Positions 1 to 13,282 of a DNA stretch of 64,000 bases are shown piece by piece (position 1 is the stretch's first letter; each line of letters starts with the position of its first letter). A model generated the notes under the pieces. The model saw only the letters and a program-made list of their open reading frames with translations, ran no database searches and was not told where the DNA came from. The position numbers were made by a program, and so were the translations under genes. Origin of the DNA: Heterobilharzia americana (lineage: Eukaryota > Platyhelminthes > Trematoda > Strigeidida > Schistosomatidae); NCBI GenBank assembly GCA_944470555.2, contig OX104134.1, forward strand, positions 110,354,701-110,418,700, in the 5' to 3' direction.

Positions 1-3000
1 TGATGAATATTAAGACCAAATGACATCACTGATTTATGTAAGACAATTGTTATTAAATTGCTGAAGTTCCATTACTGTATCAGCTTAGTAAGCTTTTCTG
101 AGTCTTACGCACACTATAACAATGGTTTCCATGGGGAGCTATAGATCGTAGAACCAAAATGATACACAAGATGCAGAGAGTGGAGTAGTGTGCAAAATGC
201 CATCTTGCGATTCATTACAGACACATTAGGTCAATCAGTAGTGCTACGTTGTGATTACTACTGGTCAGGTTGCAGATATCATATGACTAAAACGTTATTG
301 ATGGTCCACTGATTATATGTCGCAAGTTTCGTTCGTTTGAGAAAATTAAGGTAAAAGCTGCAGAAGTATAAGCTTTAAACTGTGAATCATTCTTCCGTCA
401 GTTTCCGATGCGTTATCCTAGAATGTTATGTGTTGTAGACCGTAGTTCGGCAATACGATTATAATTATTTCTACATATATATTGACATGTGAAAAACAGA
501 AAAATTTATTCATACTTTCAATCAAGTTTTCCTTACTATACTACTCTCTTAGTAATTATTTTACATGTCTTTACGTATCATTTCGCTATCCTTGCATATG
601 CATAAAACAAGACAACACGACAACACACAACGCTTTTAAATGCTTCTTCTTTTTTACTCACTCGAAGAAACAAGAAAATGAAATCAAATTGATAAGTATA
701 AAATTTTTCTCACATCATATTTTGCAAAATGTGTCCGTATATTCGACTAGTTGTGTGTGAGCATACAACGACTTGATATTTAGCTTACAAGCATGTGAAT
801 CGTTACGTATATTTTTCAGTGCAGTTACGTAACACTGATAATAGATACCGTCATTGGATAGCCTGTAAGAGCAAGCAGATATAGTTCAGCCTATCAAACC
901 TTTACCATCATGAGTAGTAAATGAACTACATTCAATTCGAAAACATATATTTCACGGGATACTGGTCTATTACATTTATTTCACGGAATGTCTCTTACAT
1001 TTCACTATGAAACAAAGGGGAAATCAAATGAAAGAAACTTTCATTTACTTATTCCGCCCCATTATCGCGTATGGCAACAATGCTACTATGGACTGACATT
1101 TTGTGTGTTTGTCTGCAGAAAGCCAGGCAGAGAGGGATTTTTTTTCTCCAGAAAAATCTATCATAAATAATTTAGGTGAAATGACTTTCAGTAGGGAAAA
1201 ACTGAGAATGAAGAAGAAACAGTAATAATTTGTTAGTTGGGTAAAAAATCATTTTAACAGAAACAATGAAAAATATTCTGTAGAAATAGGTAAAAGCCAT
1301 GAAAAATTACTAATCACTGATAGTGACAAGAATGAGTTGATTGTGATCAAAATATTACAATACAGAGTAATTAAGCCGAATTTGTAATCTTATTTGGGAG
1401 TTGATTCTCTCATTTCGTAGTTTATCTATACGGAGTGTAAATGAATACTGACAAAACAACTCATGCAAAGCTCTACTCTATTATACGTGTGTTACTGACA
1501 TTTAATTGAATATTACTCTGTGTGGACACAGGCTACTTGTACTAATCTCCAAAACGTTTTCAATGTGTAAAACTAGTTTGTGATTAGGCATGATATTCTT
1601 ACACTAAAGCCTTGATTTTCCATTTTCCTCGTGTTACCAGCAGGTTCACCCAGAGATCAAAATGTTGGTCGTCGTATAAACAGGATACTTGCTGAAACTA
1701 AACATAGCAGTAAACTCCATTTGCCAAGGTAACTACTTCTTACAGCTTATCACTGAGACAAAGTAAATCAGGGACTTTGTTTGTATTTGTTTCTGAAATT
1801 TTGATACTATCTACAAGGACAGTGATGTATAAATATCTTGACCTGAAGACGAGCGAAGGTTAAAACTGAGGACTGTCAGCTTTTTTTGCAGCTAATCATC
1901 TTATGAAGAAAACTTCAAGATAACGCTACACTGATATGCTGGTGGATACCTTTAGTAGCTGAATACTATTTACATAAGTCAGTAAGAAACATCTCCAGAC
2001 AGCTGAAAGTAGGATGAGTAACAAACGATCAGGTGCTCATTTAAAGTTGAACTAATCGCAGATGAACAATTTTCATACTGAACGACTAATGAGCTTATTA
2101 GGATAACTTGAACAAAAATATAACTTTACCACCTTCCTTTGTGAAATGTTCAATCAGTAATCAAGTCGAACAGGCTAAACGTATAAAATTAGCGTTTAAA
2201 TGCATATTTTTCAGAATTACACAAAATCAGCTTTCATTCAATAACTAGTACAAGGACGCAGGTTATGCTTTGTCTTCTTGCACCTGATAACCAAGTGTAC
2301 GTTAATGTACCAGGAAATGAGCTACACCTTTTGTGTAAGGGCTGATGGTGTCATCTAACTACCCCCTGGTTGAAAGTCGAATTTCTAAACCAATGAGACA
2401 GGTGGGTTAAGCTGCACTTAGAAATATTATATAATAACTTAACACTATCAGTATAACCAACCTGATTAAACCGTATTCGTCAAACATATGGATACATACA
2501 CTTTTATATTCAGTTATCAAATATTCATTCTAGTAGGTTTTAATTCATAGAGGAAATTAGTGGTCATTAAGAACACTTCAGAACTGATTCAGTTTTGACT
2601 TTAGATTCGTTTAAATTTACTGTCAAGTTTAGAACGGATTTATTGATGCTTATTTCTATAGTGCCATGAAAACTTTGCACGCATAGAACTATTTGTTATT
2701 ATTATGTAGGAAATGATAAGTGGTAATTTGTTATTCTATTCAAATTAATACGTTTAACGAAGTGGAAACCGGAAAGTAGTCAAAGCCACTCCTTAGCCTT
2801 TATTACTGCGCCGAACAAACCAATTTGATCAAAATACTAAACTTCACAACTATGTAAAATCCTCTTTCGAATGCATTCATTGGTAGGGTTGTTAATTTAC
2901 TTTAGTTATTTTGCAGAAAAAAGTTTTCTCCAAGTAGCAAGTGGCAACCACCGCTAGGTGCTGAAAAAAGTAAAATCTGGTTTCTTAAACATCTTCTTCT

Positions 3001-5087
3001 TCTTCTTCTTGATTCAATCCAAAGTGAAATGAGTTATTGAAACTAGGTGAGGGAAGATCATAATACTGCATTTGAGTAACTCTACAATATGCAATACAAG
3101 TGTGTTTCAATAACGAATGATTATGATATAAGCATCTAATGTGCTGTTTATCGAGAATTTGATCTGTATCATTGCATTGGTATTTGACCAGTATAACCAC
3201 ATACTAAGAACTGTTTACATCTTCGCATCAATGAGACAGAATGCAAACACTGCATGCTAAAGTTGTTTTAGATGAAAAATGACATGTGCAGTATTTTCTG
3301 TTGTCGCTATACATTAGTTAGTTGAAGTGTATAAGAGCTTCGTATTGCAAAAGGTGAGTGAACAGGTTATATGCAATTTAAATGTTTATAACCTTAGAAG
3401 TACTAATCATGTTACATTTATATACCGAATTATATACATGTATGTGAGAAATGAATAAAAGTCTTATTCAAATGATACGCAGTAGGATTTAATTGAAAGG
3501 CTACTTCTCAAAGGTATATAGATTTATTTCAAAAATAAAGGCAAACGCTAGTAGTTCTGAAAGTGAGCTAAGTAAGTATGCAACAGTGAACAAGAGCAGA
3601 TCTGATGTAACTAATTATTGCCACTGGTCAGTGAATTCTTAGAAATTTCTTGCGCGAATTTCAGCTTTTCTGCGCTTATATTTTTATTCAATTGTGTTAG
3701 CCATTTTCTTATTCAGTTGTTTAACAAACAGAATATTAGGTTATTTCAAATATTTGTTGTTTTTTAATGTATCTGTCTTTTATAAGCCTGTAAGTGGTCA
3801 GCTGAATTGGTTATCATACTGTAGATCGCATAATGGATGACAAACATGATACTTCTGCATATAAGGGACGATGCATGCATGTACTTGTATGCACAAACTT
3901 AGTACAGACTTGTAACTGTCAATCTTGTCAATTCATGAACCGTGGTATAATAAGATGTACCAACTCTTTTGACAAATGAAGTGATAAAATAAGAGAAACG
4001 ATATGATTAAGGACATATTTATGAACTGCTTCTTTTTATTCGTAGATGAGCCTAATAAACTATCTATAGGAATAGCTTTCAGACTAAGTTATACATTTCT
4101 GGCATATTTTCAAGATTTTTTCGAACAACTTCAATAGTATTACCAAAAGTTCGTTCAGGTGTGGATTCCTTTTTTAAATAATGGTAACAGAGACAAAAGC
4201 TGACGGTAATCTAGACATGAAGTAGTGGTATTTAGTCTTCACTTCACTGATTTTCAGGTTAGAATATTACATTTATCAGAAATCAATAACCAGAGACTTA
4301 ATTCGATATTTCTGACAATTGATCTTATTGGCGTGAATATATTCATTTTAAGTTGATCAATATTTTGAGCCTTTCTGAGTTCTTTCTGTAGAATACTGTG
4401 GTAAGGCCTAACCAGTTTGATGTAAGCTGTTGGAATTCAGTTCATCGGAAGTTCTAGATCTATATTTCGTGCTTGTTGACATTCATCACCAGACTGTATC
4501 TGAAACCATGCGGAAACCAGTGTTCCCTCGGTTATTCGAACCTGGTTCACTCAGTGCTAGAAACAGAAACTCAAACAAAAAGTGATTCACGCCACGACCA
4601 ACACTCCGTATTACTGGACTATGTACATGAATGGGTCACCAATAAGTAACTGATGTACAAACTTAGTCTTTTAGGTTTAGCATTGATCGACCTCTATTGA
4701 TATAACTTTGCGACTAGTGACGCGACACCATGGTGCACAGTATTTTGATGTTGGACGTTAGGAGTTAATCTCAAGGAAGTGTAACCGTGTCATTTGGTTT
4801 GATGTTCCACTCAGCTGTTCACTATCTATTTTCTCAGATTTTGCATAGACAGGTAGGAATGCTTTGTGAAAACATTTAATATAAATGATCACGTGGTGTG
4901 TTTTTTAAGGCAAACTATCATCTTAAGATGTTTTCAACATTCCCAATAGAAATGAATAAAAGGAAGCTGACGAGCTGATGCAGAATAGATTTGAAAAATA
5001 TCGAAATGCTCTGGAATTTTTTTTATTTACTAATCCAAGCAAGTAACGATAAACTGATATTATGTGAATATAATAAAGTGATACATG

Positions 5088-5089
<2 letters not shown>
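1..5089. other. AT-rich non-coding DNA, no gene recognised
   Basis: No frame of more than about 90 codons is open, and none of the short frames resembles a protein family I know. A short (CTT)n run lies at about 2991-3010. The stretch around 4430-4830 is less AT-rich and could be part of a dispersed repeat, but I found no second copy in the window. Most likely intergenic or intronic. Confidence 0.6.

Positions 5090-5148
<59 letters not shown>
5090..5148. repeat. (AT)n dinucleotide microsatellite
   Basis: An uninterrupted run of alternating T and A about 59 bp long. The short frame across it (repeated Ile-Tyr) is an artefact of the repeat. Confidence 0.97.
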
Positions 5149-5150
<2 letters not shown>

Positions 5151-8100
5151 AACTAACAGAAAATGTGGACTAATAGGTATTCATAGGAACCAGTATAGTT
5201 GAACGCAATGAAATTCCTAGAAAAGTGATTTTAAGGAAACGGAGTGGCTATTAGGCCGCTAATCTTTCATGAACTCGGTTGCCTTACGTTAAACGGAAAC
5301 CGTGATCACATTCCTTACATGAAGAATTGAGATGACAAGTAATATGAAAGTCCATATTTCTCGGCAGTTATTGTAATCGTGATGACGCATTCATAAGCAG
5401 TCACGCTACTAACAACATGAGTAGTAATAAATACCACCCGTTACATCTGAAATTTTAACGTAAATAGACAATGAACAGCAGCTAAGTCAATAAATTTCAC
5501 AAACGCTTATGAGGTGCAAAAAGTATTATGGAGTGTAAAAATTAATTGCCCATCTACCAAAAGGTTACTATAGAGATGCTCAAACTAGTTTGTCCACGAA
5601 TTTCGCTAAAAAGAAGCGTTTTGCAGCACGAAATTTTCGCGTATACTGAAATATCTTTCAAAGTTGTATATTCAGAAATCCGTGGCATAAATGATAGATC
5701 ATCGTAGAAGGATTTTTTATTCGAGGACAAATTACATTACGTAATAAAAACATAAGACCGTCCAATGCATGTAAGAATCTATAACCGGATAATTAACAAA
5801 AGACTAAGAAATGAAATTTGATTTAGAAATCTGTTTAAAGATCATGCAAGTGATGGACGCTTCAAAGGCTCTTAGTGAGGATACATTAGCAGTCTTGATA
5901 TCGGAGTTGATAATGACGCGCATTTACAACTAAACTTTAATGCTAAAAGATATTTTGTCTAGCAAGACAGGAATCCTTGAAGATGTAATCAACAAAATAA
6001 ATATATATTACTGTGCTCCTATATAGAATATTAGGCATATGAAATAGGTTAAAGATTAAAATATGAGGGAAACTTAAGAAGGCAGTGTTGTTTATGATGT
6101 ATCCTTAGGTTCTGCAACTCTTCTGTGTACACAAAAGTTTGCCTTAGTAACTCAAACTCCTAAACCTTAAACAACAAGTACAAGATCGATTCGAACTGCA
6201 TTAAAAGGTCTAGCTACGTATCATATTAAATAACTAATGTGCTGATTTGGGACCTGCTGCCGACTGACTCCAGCCAACTAACACTCAAATGAAAGTGAAC
6301 TCTTGTGGTGAGACTCCTAGCTTGGTGTCCCCACATTGCAAAATGATTTTCAGAATTCGATCATCTCTCAGGTGAAGACAATATAAAATTCGTTGCTCTC
6401 CAGTGACCAGTCAATATACTAGTCTTGTCTGTTGTGTAACTGTTATTGACTAAACGCCACATAATTTAGCTTCTTTTCAATTGTATAAATCTCATTTCCA
6501 AACAAGAAGTAACAGTCAGTAGCACATGTTTACAGTTGTCTAGGCGTTCACTCTGCATAGCTTTATTCACAAGGACAGCTGAAATTTTAAATACGTATAG
6601 GCACAGGAAACAACAATGATTTCTAAACCAGGTAAAGTTCAGTAGAGTTTTACAGTACTGAAGGGTCTGACGATGGTCCTCAACAACTTTTGACGTTCAA
6701 CTTCTCCTTTCACACCTCCATGAAGCCGATTTTTATGAACACTGGTTTCATTTGGATGTTAAATTATCTAGATCACTCTCAATTTCTTTATATTCTTTTC
6801 TGATATGCAGAGAGAACAAGAAAGTTGTGTATGTTAGAGAAACACTTGAGAAGTTTCTAGATGAAAACAATATTATTCGCCTATACACTTTGTCGAGGCA
6901 GCTGTTTATCACTGGGTTGGTCATTTTCTGGTCATGTAACCTTCAAAACTTCACGTAACACTATTATTCAAAACATCACAGCAAGTGAACCAAAGAAGTT
7001 ATGAAGTTAAAATGAATCTGAACAGCAATCTTCACACACGGTTTCGTTTTTGAAGAAATTAAAACTGACTGTTGACAATTCAACATTTTTATAGCTTGGA
7101 ATTAGATTCTTTGAAATTCTAAACCGTTGTGTGTGTGTGAACAATGGTAAAAATAGAAACATTATGTCAAAAAAAGAAACAATAATGATGCATTTCATGA
7201 GATTTATGAAAGATTGGCACGGTCAGTTTCTGTTTTGAAATGACTTAGGATAAAAAATAATAAAGAAACTTTGACTTCATCTCTGAGTTATATCTTGCAC
7301 AGAATTGATTCGTTTTTATATTTGTCTAGTTATTCCAAAGTATGCTACCTGCATTTAGAAATGTATTGAACATAATAATATGGCTACCACCGTAACCAGT
7401 GTATAATTCATACAGAAGCTAGCTGAATGTTGACCTACTACATATGGAGATCAGATAATGTAGGAATTAAACGTGTTCGAAGTAGCTGTTCTACAGCTGT
7501 CTTGTTTGAGTGAAGTCTTCTAGTGCTAGTTTTTAACACAAGCGTAGATTGCGTTAAGACATATATTATACTTGAGACATGAACTCACCAAATGGCAGCT
7601 GAGTTTTAATAATTAGTTGTAAGGAAAATATGTTTTTAGTGACTCATTGGCTGGCCTACACACTCCATCTACTGAGCTGACAAGTTGTTGGTGGGTTTAC
7701 TTTCTTCAACTACTAAAAAGGAAACACTATTACTCATTATAACATGCAAACAAAATAAGCAGATTAAATTAGTAAGGAAAAAAGAGCATTACAAGGTGGT
7801 GTATGTAATATTCTATATTTTCGTTCTTCATTCGGTTAGGAATTGATTCAGCCTGCTCTGAAATCTAGTATGGATTAGTTATACAACTTGTATAAGAATT
7901 ACAAACACATAAATAGACATAAGAAATTATGTGGATCAAAACAACCTCAAAAAATAATCAGCAACGGAATAGAAAAGAGGATAATCAACATAGGTAACTT
8001 ACTCTCATTCCTTCATCGTTAACATATTCCAGGTCGAAATAATCAGCTTCGAGCAATCGAAATCGATCGACAACTATTGCGAACAACTCCTCACCTAATG

Positions 8101-9194
8101 CATGACCCTAAGGGACGGAAAAAGTAAATGGAGTATGCTGATAATATAATTGGTAAAATAATAGAAACAGTAAGGGAAGAGACAACCGAGGGTCAATGGT
8201 AATTTTTTTTCTCCACCATTATCTGAATAGTTCAATCTGTCACAACACAAATGATGAGATACGGTGGAAAACGCATTGTGCAAGATTATATTAGATTAAA
8301 CTATTTTCTGATACTCTATAAGAAGAATCGCCCAGAGTGTATTCGCACCACGCTTAAATCTAATAAGTATTGTTTGAAGTCATCTAATTCAACTCATGCT
8401 ATGCACGTTTAAAATGTAAGATCGGTATAGTATTTAAATGTGTTCTAATCTTTAAAGAACTCAACACATCGCTATTCAGGGTTGATGCAGTTCTGAAGAC
8501 AATATATAAGATAGGATTTTCAAATCTTATAACAGTATAAGAAATGCAGTTCATTCCTAGTGATTTTTGATTAAACCACCTAAAATCTTAAAATGATAAT
8601 TCTTTTTCTGACACAAGGATCAAGAGGGAAGTTTTTCTTAAATTTTCTACACACGTTAGATTTACAGCTTGTGGCTGCATTTACTAGTGTCACTTGTCAT
8701 TACCTATGCTCAAATATTCTGCTCTCCTTCTATATCAGTCTTAATCGAATATCTACAAAGGCGCTAGGTAACTCAAGTCTCCACTTCTTCATACTAGCTT
8801 ATTTGATTCATACGGAGTCCTTTCCAATTTAAAACACATATGTAGTCCTAATAGTGCAGGTTTGATATTATTAGTATATACAAACTAGTTCTGGAAACAT
8901 AAGCCGTCACAAACTTTTAACGTTTCATATACTCTCTTCTCTCAGTTACCAAATCTTTTACCATACACCCAATCAAAATGAGATGCACACATACAACCAC
9001 GACTCCTTGTTGATTCGCACTGATTACTGTAGTTCATGTCATCGCAGAAATCACTCAAAAAATTTTGAAAGTAGATAACTATTTGATTTTTGACATTTAC
9101 AATGGAAATAAAATCATGTAACTCAAAATGAATACAGAAATATGTCCGTTCTATCAAAGTGGTTTAGGAAGAAAATTAATAATGACCATATACA
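5149..9194. other. AT-rich non-coding DNA, no gene recognised
   Basis: All open frames are short and lack recognisable motifs or convincing splice contexts. Nothing else can be named here. Confidence 0.6.
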
Positions 9195-9310
9195 TGATGT
9201 AAGTATAGAATTTGGGCATTGTGGTAGAATGCAATTGTATAATAGGTTAGTTTGCTTTATATTGCACAAAGTGATGTAGTATTATTTACTAGATAACGTA
9301 TCAGGCAGAA
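9195..9310 (+). repeat. AT-rich dispersed repeat, copy 1
   Basis: Shares a block of roughly 100 bp with 12898-13005 in the same orientation. Both contain TTGGGCATTGTGG, then AGAATG, and further on a GTATTATTTACT motif. A weaker third copy lies near 20470-20530. The family is not identified. Confidence 0.6.
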
Positions 9311-9336
9311 TTTATTGCTCATAATCATATTAAGAT

Positions 9337-9640
9337 AACCTCGTCTGGTTAACTAGTTCACTAGTTACTAGCCAGTCCTAAGCCGGGTATGAAGACTCTT
9401 GGTGACTTCGTTGATAGTCGGTCACAATGGCAAAATTCATTTACTCTTTGACGTCTCCTAAGACCTAGATATTTTCACTAACCTTCACTTTCAAATTCTT
9501 TCTCCTATGCACCTTTGCGTACGTTGATATAAGCCCTTTTTTGGTAACGTGTTTTTTTATGAGAGATTTAGTCTACTGGAGAAACTCCCGCTCCAAAACA
9601 CATTACCATACTATTAATACGAGCTGCTGATGACTAAAGG
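9337..9640 (+). mobile_element. Chimeric RTE scrap: 5' end of one family joined to the 3' end of an SR2-like element
   Basis: The first ~58 bp (9337-9394) match the extreme 5' end of the RTE element that starts copy A (25572) and copy C (62940, reversed), through the AGTCCTAAGCCGGG block. Directly after it the sequence changes. Around 9400-9460 it reads like the carboxy end of SR2-type RTE proteins (TLGDxxxSRSQW), followed by an SR2-like 3' tail region. The two families are joined with no coding region between them. The right boundary is approximate. Confidence 0.5.
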
Positions 9641-9849
9641 TCCCAAACTAGATGCATATTGAATACGCTTTTTGTGTTGACAGATAGAGAATTTATTCAA
9701 AGTGGTCCACTGAAATCTTGTGTGCCTCTGATATAAAACATACATCGAAAGCAGAGAATTCCAGAAAAACCTATCTGTTGTCCCGTCATTCAACATGAAC
9801 AGGAAGCTTGACATTAATGCTTAGTGGTTTAAATTGCCAGACTTAATGT

Positions 9850-11830
9850 CACACCAAGGTGGAAGACAGCAAGATGAAAGATAAATAAATGAGGAAAACA
9901 GTAGTCAAAGTCCTGAAAATTAAACAAGGAATAATAAAAGAATAACGAAATTTGGCATCAAGATTCAAACGAAGGTAAGGTGTGCCTGTATCCGCGCCAC
10001 TGAGACCAATCCTGAGCCATATGACATACAGTCTCCAACCAATGGCTTCTGTTTTCACGAGAACTTCAACCGGGAATTCTGCAATTACCTACATGGTTTG
10101 GACCAACAGTCAGAGACTTTATACGATGGTGCCATGTCGTAGTTTGTCAACCTGTAACTCTTTTCCAGCCCGAATCCAATTCAGCTGAGACTGCACTAAG
10201 AGACAAATGGCGACAAAGTATATGTGACAAGTGTTTCAGTCAACTGATTCGATAAAACTTCACGACTTCATCAAATGACTTACTTCTTCCATTTGAAACT
10301 CAATGGCTGACTTCTAATTGACTGACTTCGTGACTTTATGAGACAGACAATGCTAAGGTTGAGCACATGCAGCCTTCTCATATCCTCATAGCCAAACAGT
10401 AAAACAGAGAGAAATGCAACGCTCAACCCTAACAGGCAACTGAATATTATGGACGTGAAATAAATGGCGCAAGTTGATGAATAACGTTTGCAAACATTCA
10501 GAGATTTCGTTGATCACTGGTCAAACAGAGCTGACCCGACTTCCTAGGTAAGTGAAATGGTCAACACGCTCAACCATTTCGCTCCGTATTGTCAGACAAG
10601 ACACCACTGAAAATCAGTCGCGCTAACAGTCTTCACATGAGTGGTGAGAAAAGAAACCAAGATATTCTCAAATTTCCACTCACGGCGTCAACAAGGTTGC
10701 ACCTCATCAAAATCTTCGCCCAACAAGGCCTACGTATTCTAGATCTACCAATGGATTGTCCTGTGGCGAAGTCTATTTTCTTTAAATCAAACAATAAAAG
10801 GAAGACCTTCATAACTAAGCATGTGATGAAGTTGATTAAGGATGGAAATTGTGGTCACTCTTGATATACACCACTGGACGCACATAACTCACTTGATACG
10901 TCACTATAGGCTAGAATACGCCCATGGATGTTTGGGTACATATCTTTCAAAAGAGTAATATATTTGCTTGGTATCCTTTTCAGACCGAGAACCTCTCGAT
11001 CGAATAAGGAAAAAAAAACCGCCTTGAAGTATAGAAATCCAGTTGGTATTGAATATTGGAATGCGTGCGTGTGTTGCGAAGAGTGAATATCTGGTCGATA
11101 CACCTACGAACAGGTCTGAAACCTAACTGGTTTTCTTGACTTCACTGTTCTTGAGTGCCACTTAGATATCTGGTAATAATACAGTCTAGAATATAAGACT
11201 CTAAGTTATTTAGGCTGATTCCCCCATGGCTGTTATTCAAGGATTTCTCACCTTTTTGAAGACTGGATCAATCAGTGATTGAGACTAGTCATAAGGAATG
11301 ATATCTGACTCCCATATAGCAATCAGGGCCTCAGATAACCTGACCAATAATGTTTGACCAACACCCTTAAGTACCCCCAGAAGCCAGTCATCCTATCACT
11401 CCTACCCTTCTTCTTTTCATGTTACCCACATTAATCTCAACTTCTGCAAGGGTTGGGGTTCTGTTTCAGTGTTTCATTCACTATCTGACTGAATACTGGG
11501 CAACTAAAGACTAATTGAATACCTGCTGAATTGTTCATCAATGTTCCACTCGTCGCTCGTCATCTTCCTTGGAAGTGAACCGCCCAGTCAGTTTTCTCGA
11601 TAAAGTTTCATTAACCGTTGATTTTTTGCCTCATTTTTCGTGATCAGTTTAAATTACTTTCTACTGTAACCAGTTTCTACTGCCGTTTCTATTTCCTTAA
11701 CCTTTGCTACGATCTTCTGCTCACAGTCATTTTGCAGGCTCCTTTTCAGTCTACATATAAGTTACTTCCTCGTTTTATTGTGCTTGGATCCTTTAGGAAA
11801 CCCGTTCACGCACTACGGTCCTAACATTGA
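9850..11830 (-). mobile_element. Decayed SR2-like RTE retrotransposon, RT to 3' end
   Basis: Translating the minus strand piecewise recovers, in the right order, blocks of an RTE reverse transcriptase. Around 11290-11200 there is a block like 'WESD-IP-D-SQSLI-PVFKK'. Around 11040-10870 there is 'YFKA-F-S-FDREVL' running to 'SSGVYQE'. Near 10720 'DLEYVGLVG' stands where DLEYADD is expected. Near 10560 there is 'MVERVDHFTYLGS'-like sequence, near 10390 'SVLLFGYE', and near 10090-10000 the carboxy end 'HWLETVCHMAQDWSQWRG'. Stops and frameshifts separate the blocks, and the catalytic YADD is lost. The endonuclease part was not found. The segment above 11600 is probably the element's linker region. 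A dead, 5'-truncated copy. Confidence 0.75.
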
Positions 11831-12897
11831 GGACGAGTTTTAACGACATGCAACGTTTCAGAACAGTTGTAGCAAATACTTTACTGAAGGATAGATTGTT
11901 GGAATCATCTGTTTAACACTTCAAAATGATACAGATATCCCAGAATTTGCGTCAGTGAAAATCAATTGAATTCAACGAAGATGCACGTAAAGATGAAGAT
12001 GAAAATAATAATGAAAAGACTATGGTTCATAAGTGAGTAGTGTGAGAATATAAGGAAAAATGGAATGATTAATCAAACAGTCTGTTGCTCTGTGAGTTTT
12101 GATTTGTGCAGGAAAATTAGACGGTTGATAACTTAGGTACATAAACTGTATTTAGGCTATGATACTGTTCAGACTCCCAGATCAAAGCAGATAGTTGTCT
12201 TAATGGACCACTCTATGAGCCTTTGATATCAACTCTGGCCCACAAAGCAGTGGAAGAACGTGCGTTGGTGCATTCCCAAGGTTATCGGTGACGGAGATAG
12301 GTTCATACACCATGTTTTCGTCCAGTATGATGGGGACGATGCACACCACTAGAATGAAATCAGCGTTTTCCAACGACATAGGTGTGTTCTCCATATTCTT
12401 CAACGCGGTTATAGCAGGAAACGTTCATTTCCACCTTCTCTATTGTGTGAAAACACCTCTCACCAAGCGAAGTCAATGGGTAGAACTTTGCTATCAGGGG
12501 CTATGAATGCAGCTTGAGAAGTTAACTGGGATCACACCACACTTGATCATATCAGACAGAGTATTTGGAGGAAGAAACCAATTTAAATACAGTGCATTAT
12601 GGTAAGATGCCATCTACCTTGCTATCCATTTGTTGTCCCCTTCGATATTGAATCCAAACGAAAATGAAGAAGACAGGGGATGCGATACTAATCACACAGT
12701 GATGATATACTTGGACATTTTTTCAATCTACTTATACCTTAATCACCATCCCTCAATCTTGAAAAAATATTTAACTCATCCCTTTTGTAGACAGCTGTCA
12801 CTGAGAATCAGATGGTCGAGGGACACCGTCAATGCAATTTATAAAAACCATGTTACTCAGCTACATATAAATAAGCATGACAAGTTTCTTGTACTTA
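11831..12897. other. Unassigned DNA, no gene recognised
   Basis: Contains short frames on both strands near 12200-12510 (67-72 codons) that could be scraps of an old repeat. I recognise no family motif and no convincing splice boundaries. Confidence 0.45.
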
Positions 12898-13005
12898 AAG
12901 TAAGTGTAAAACTTGGGCATTGTGGCAGAATGTAGTTTCATATTAGAACTGCTTATCCGATTTATAACATAGTGATACAGTATTATTTACTTGATAAGCA
13001 AATAA
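12898..13005 (+). repeat. AT-rich dispersed repeat, copy 2
   Basis: Same orientation and block order as 9195-9310: TTGGGCATTGTGG, AGAATG, then GTATTATTTACT. It ends close to the left arm of the palindromic element at 13125. Confidence 0.6.
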
Positions 13006-13124
13006 ATAATACTGTACCAATGTGTGTGATAAATCAAATAAACAAATCTAATATGGAGTTTCTCGTACTTGAATAATTTACCATACTGGAACTGAAACGA
13101 TAACGTTTCGTAGTAATCCAGTGT

Positions 13125-13282
13125 GAAATTTTCAAGCGACTTCAAAGGCCACCCTAACAACTGCCAAAATAACTAATCAGGTTGCGGTATTTTAACTGAG
13201 AAGACAATTTTTATAAAATAGAGAAAAGTGTTTGGTTATTTCATCAGTTGTTAGGGTGGCCTTTAAAGTCACTTAAACTTTC
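13125..13282. repeat. Palindromic element with ~51 bp inverted arms (MITE-like hairpin)
   Basis: The left arm 13125-13176 and right arm 13232-13282 are imperfect reverse complements around the shared core AAAGGCCACCCTAACAACTG. A spacer of about 55 bp separates them, and the transcript would fold into a long hairpin. This layout fits a small non-autonomous DNA transposon or a foldback element. No target-site duplication was clear, so its class is unproven. Confidence 0.65.
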
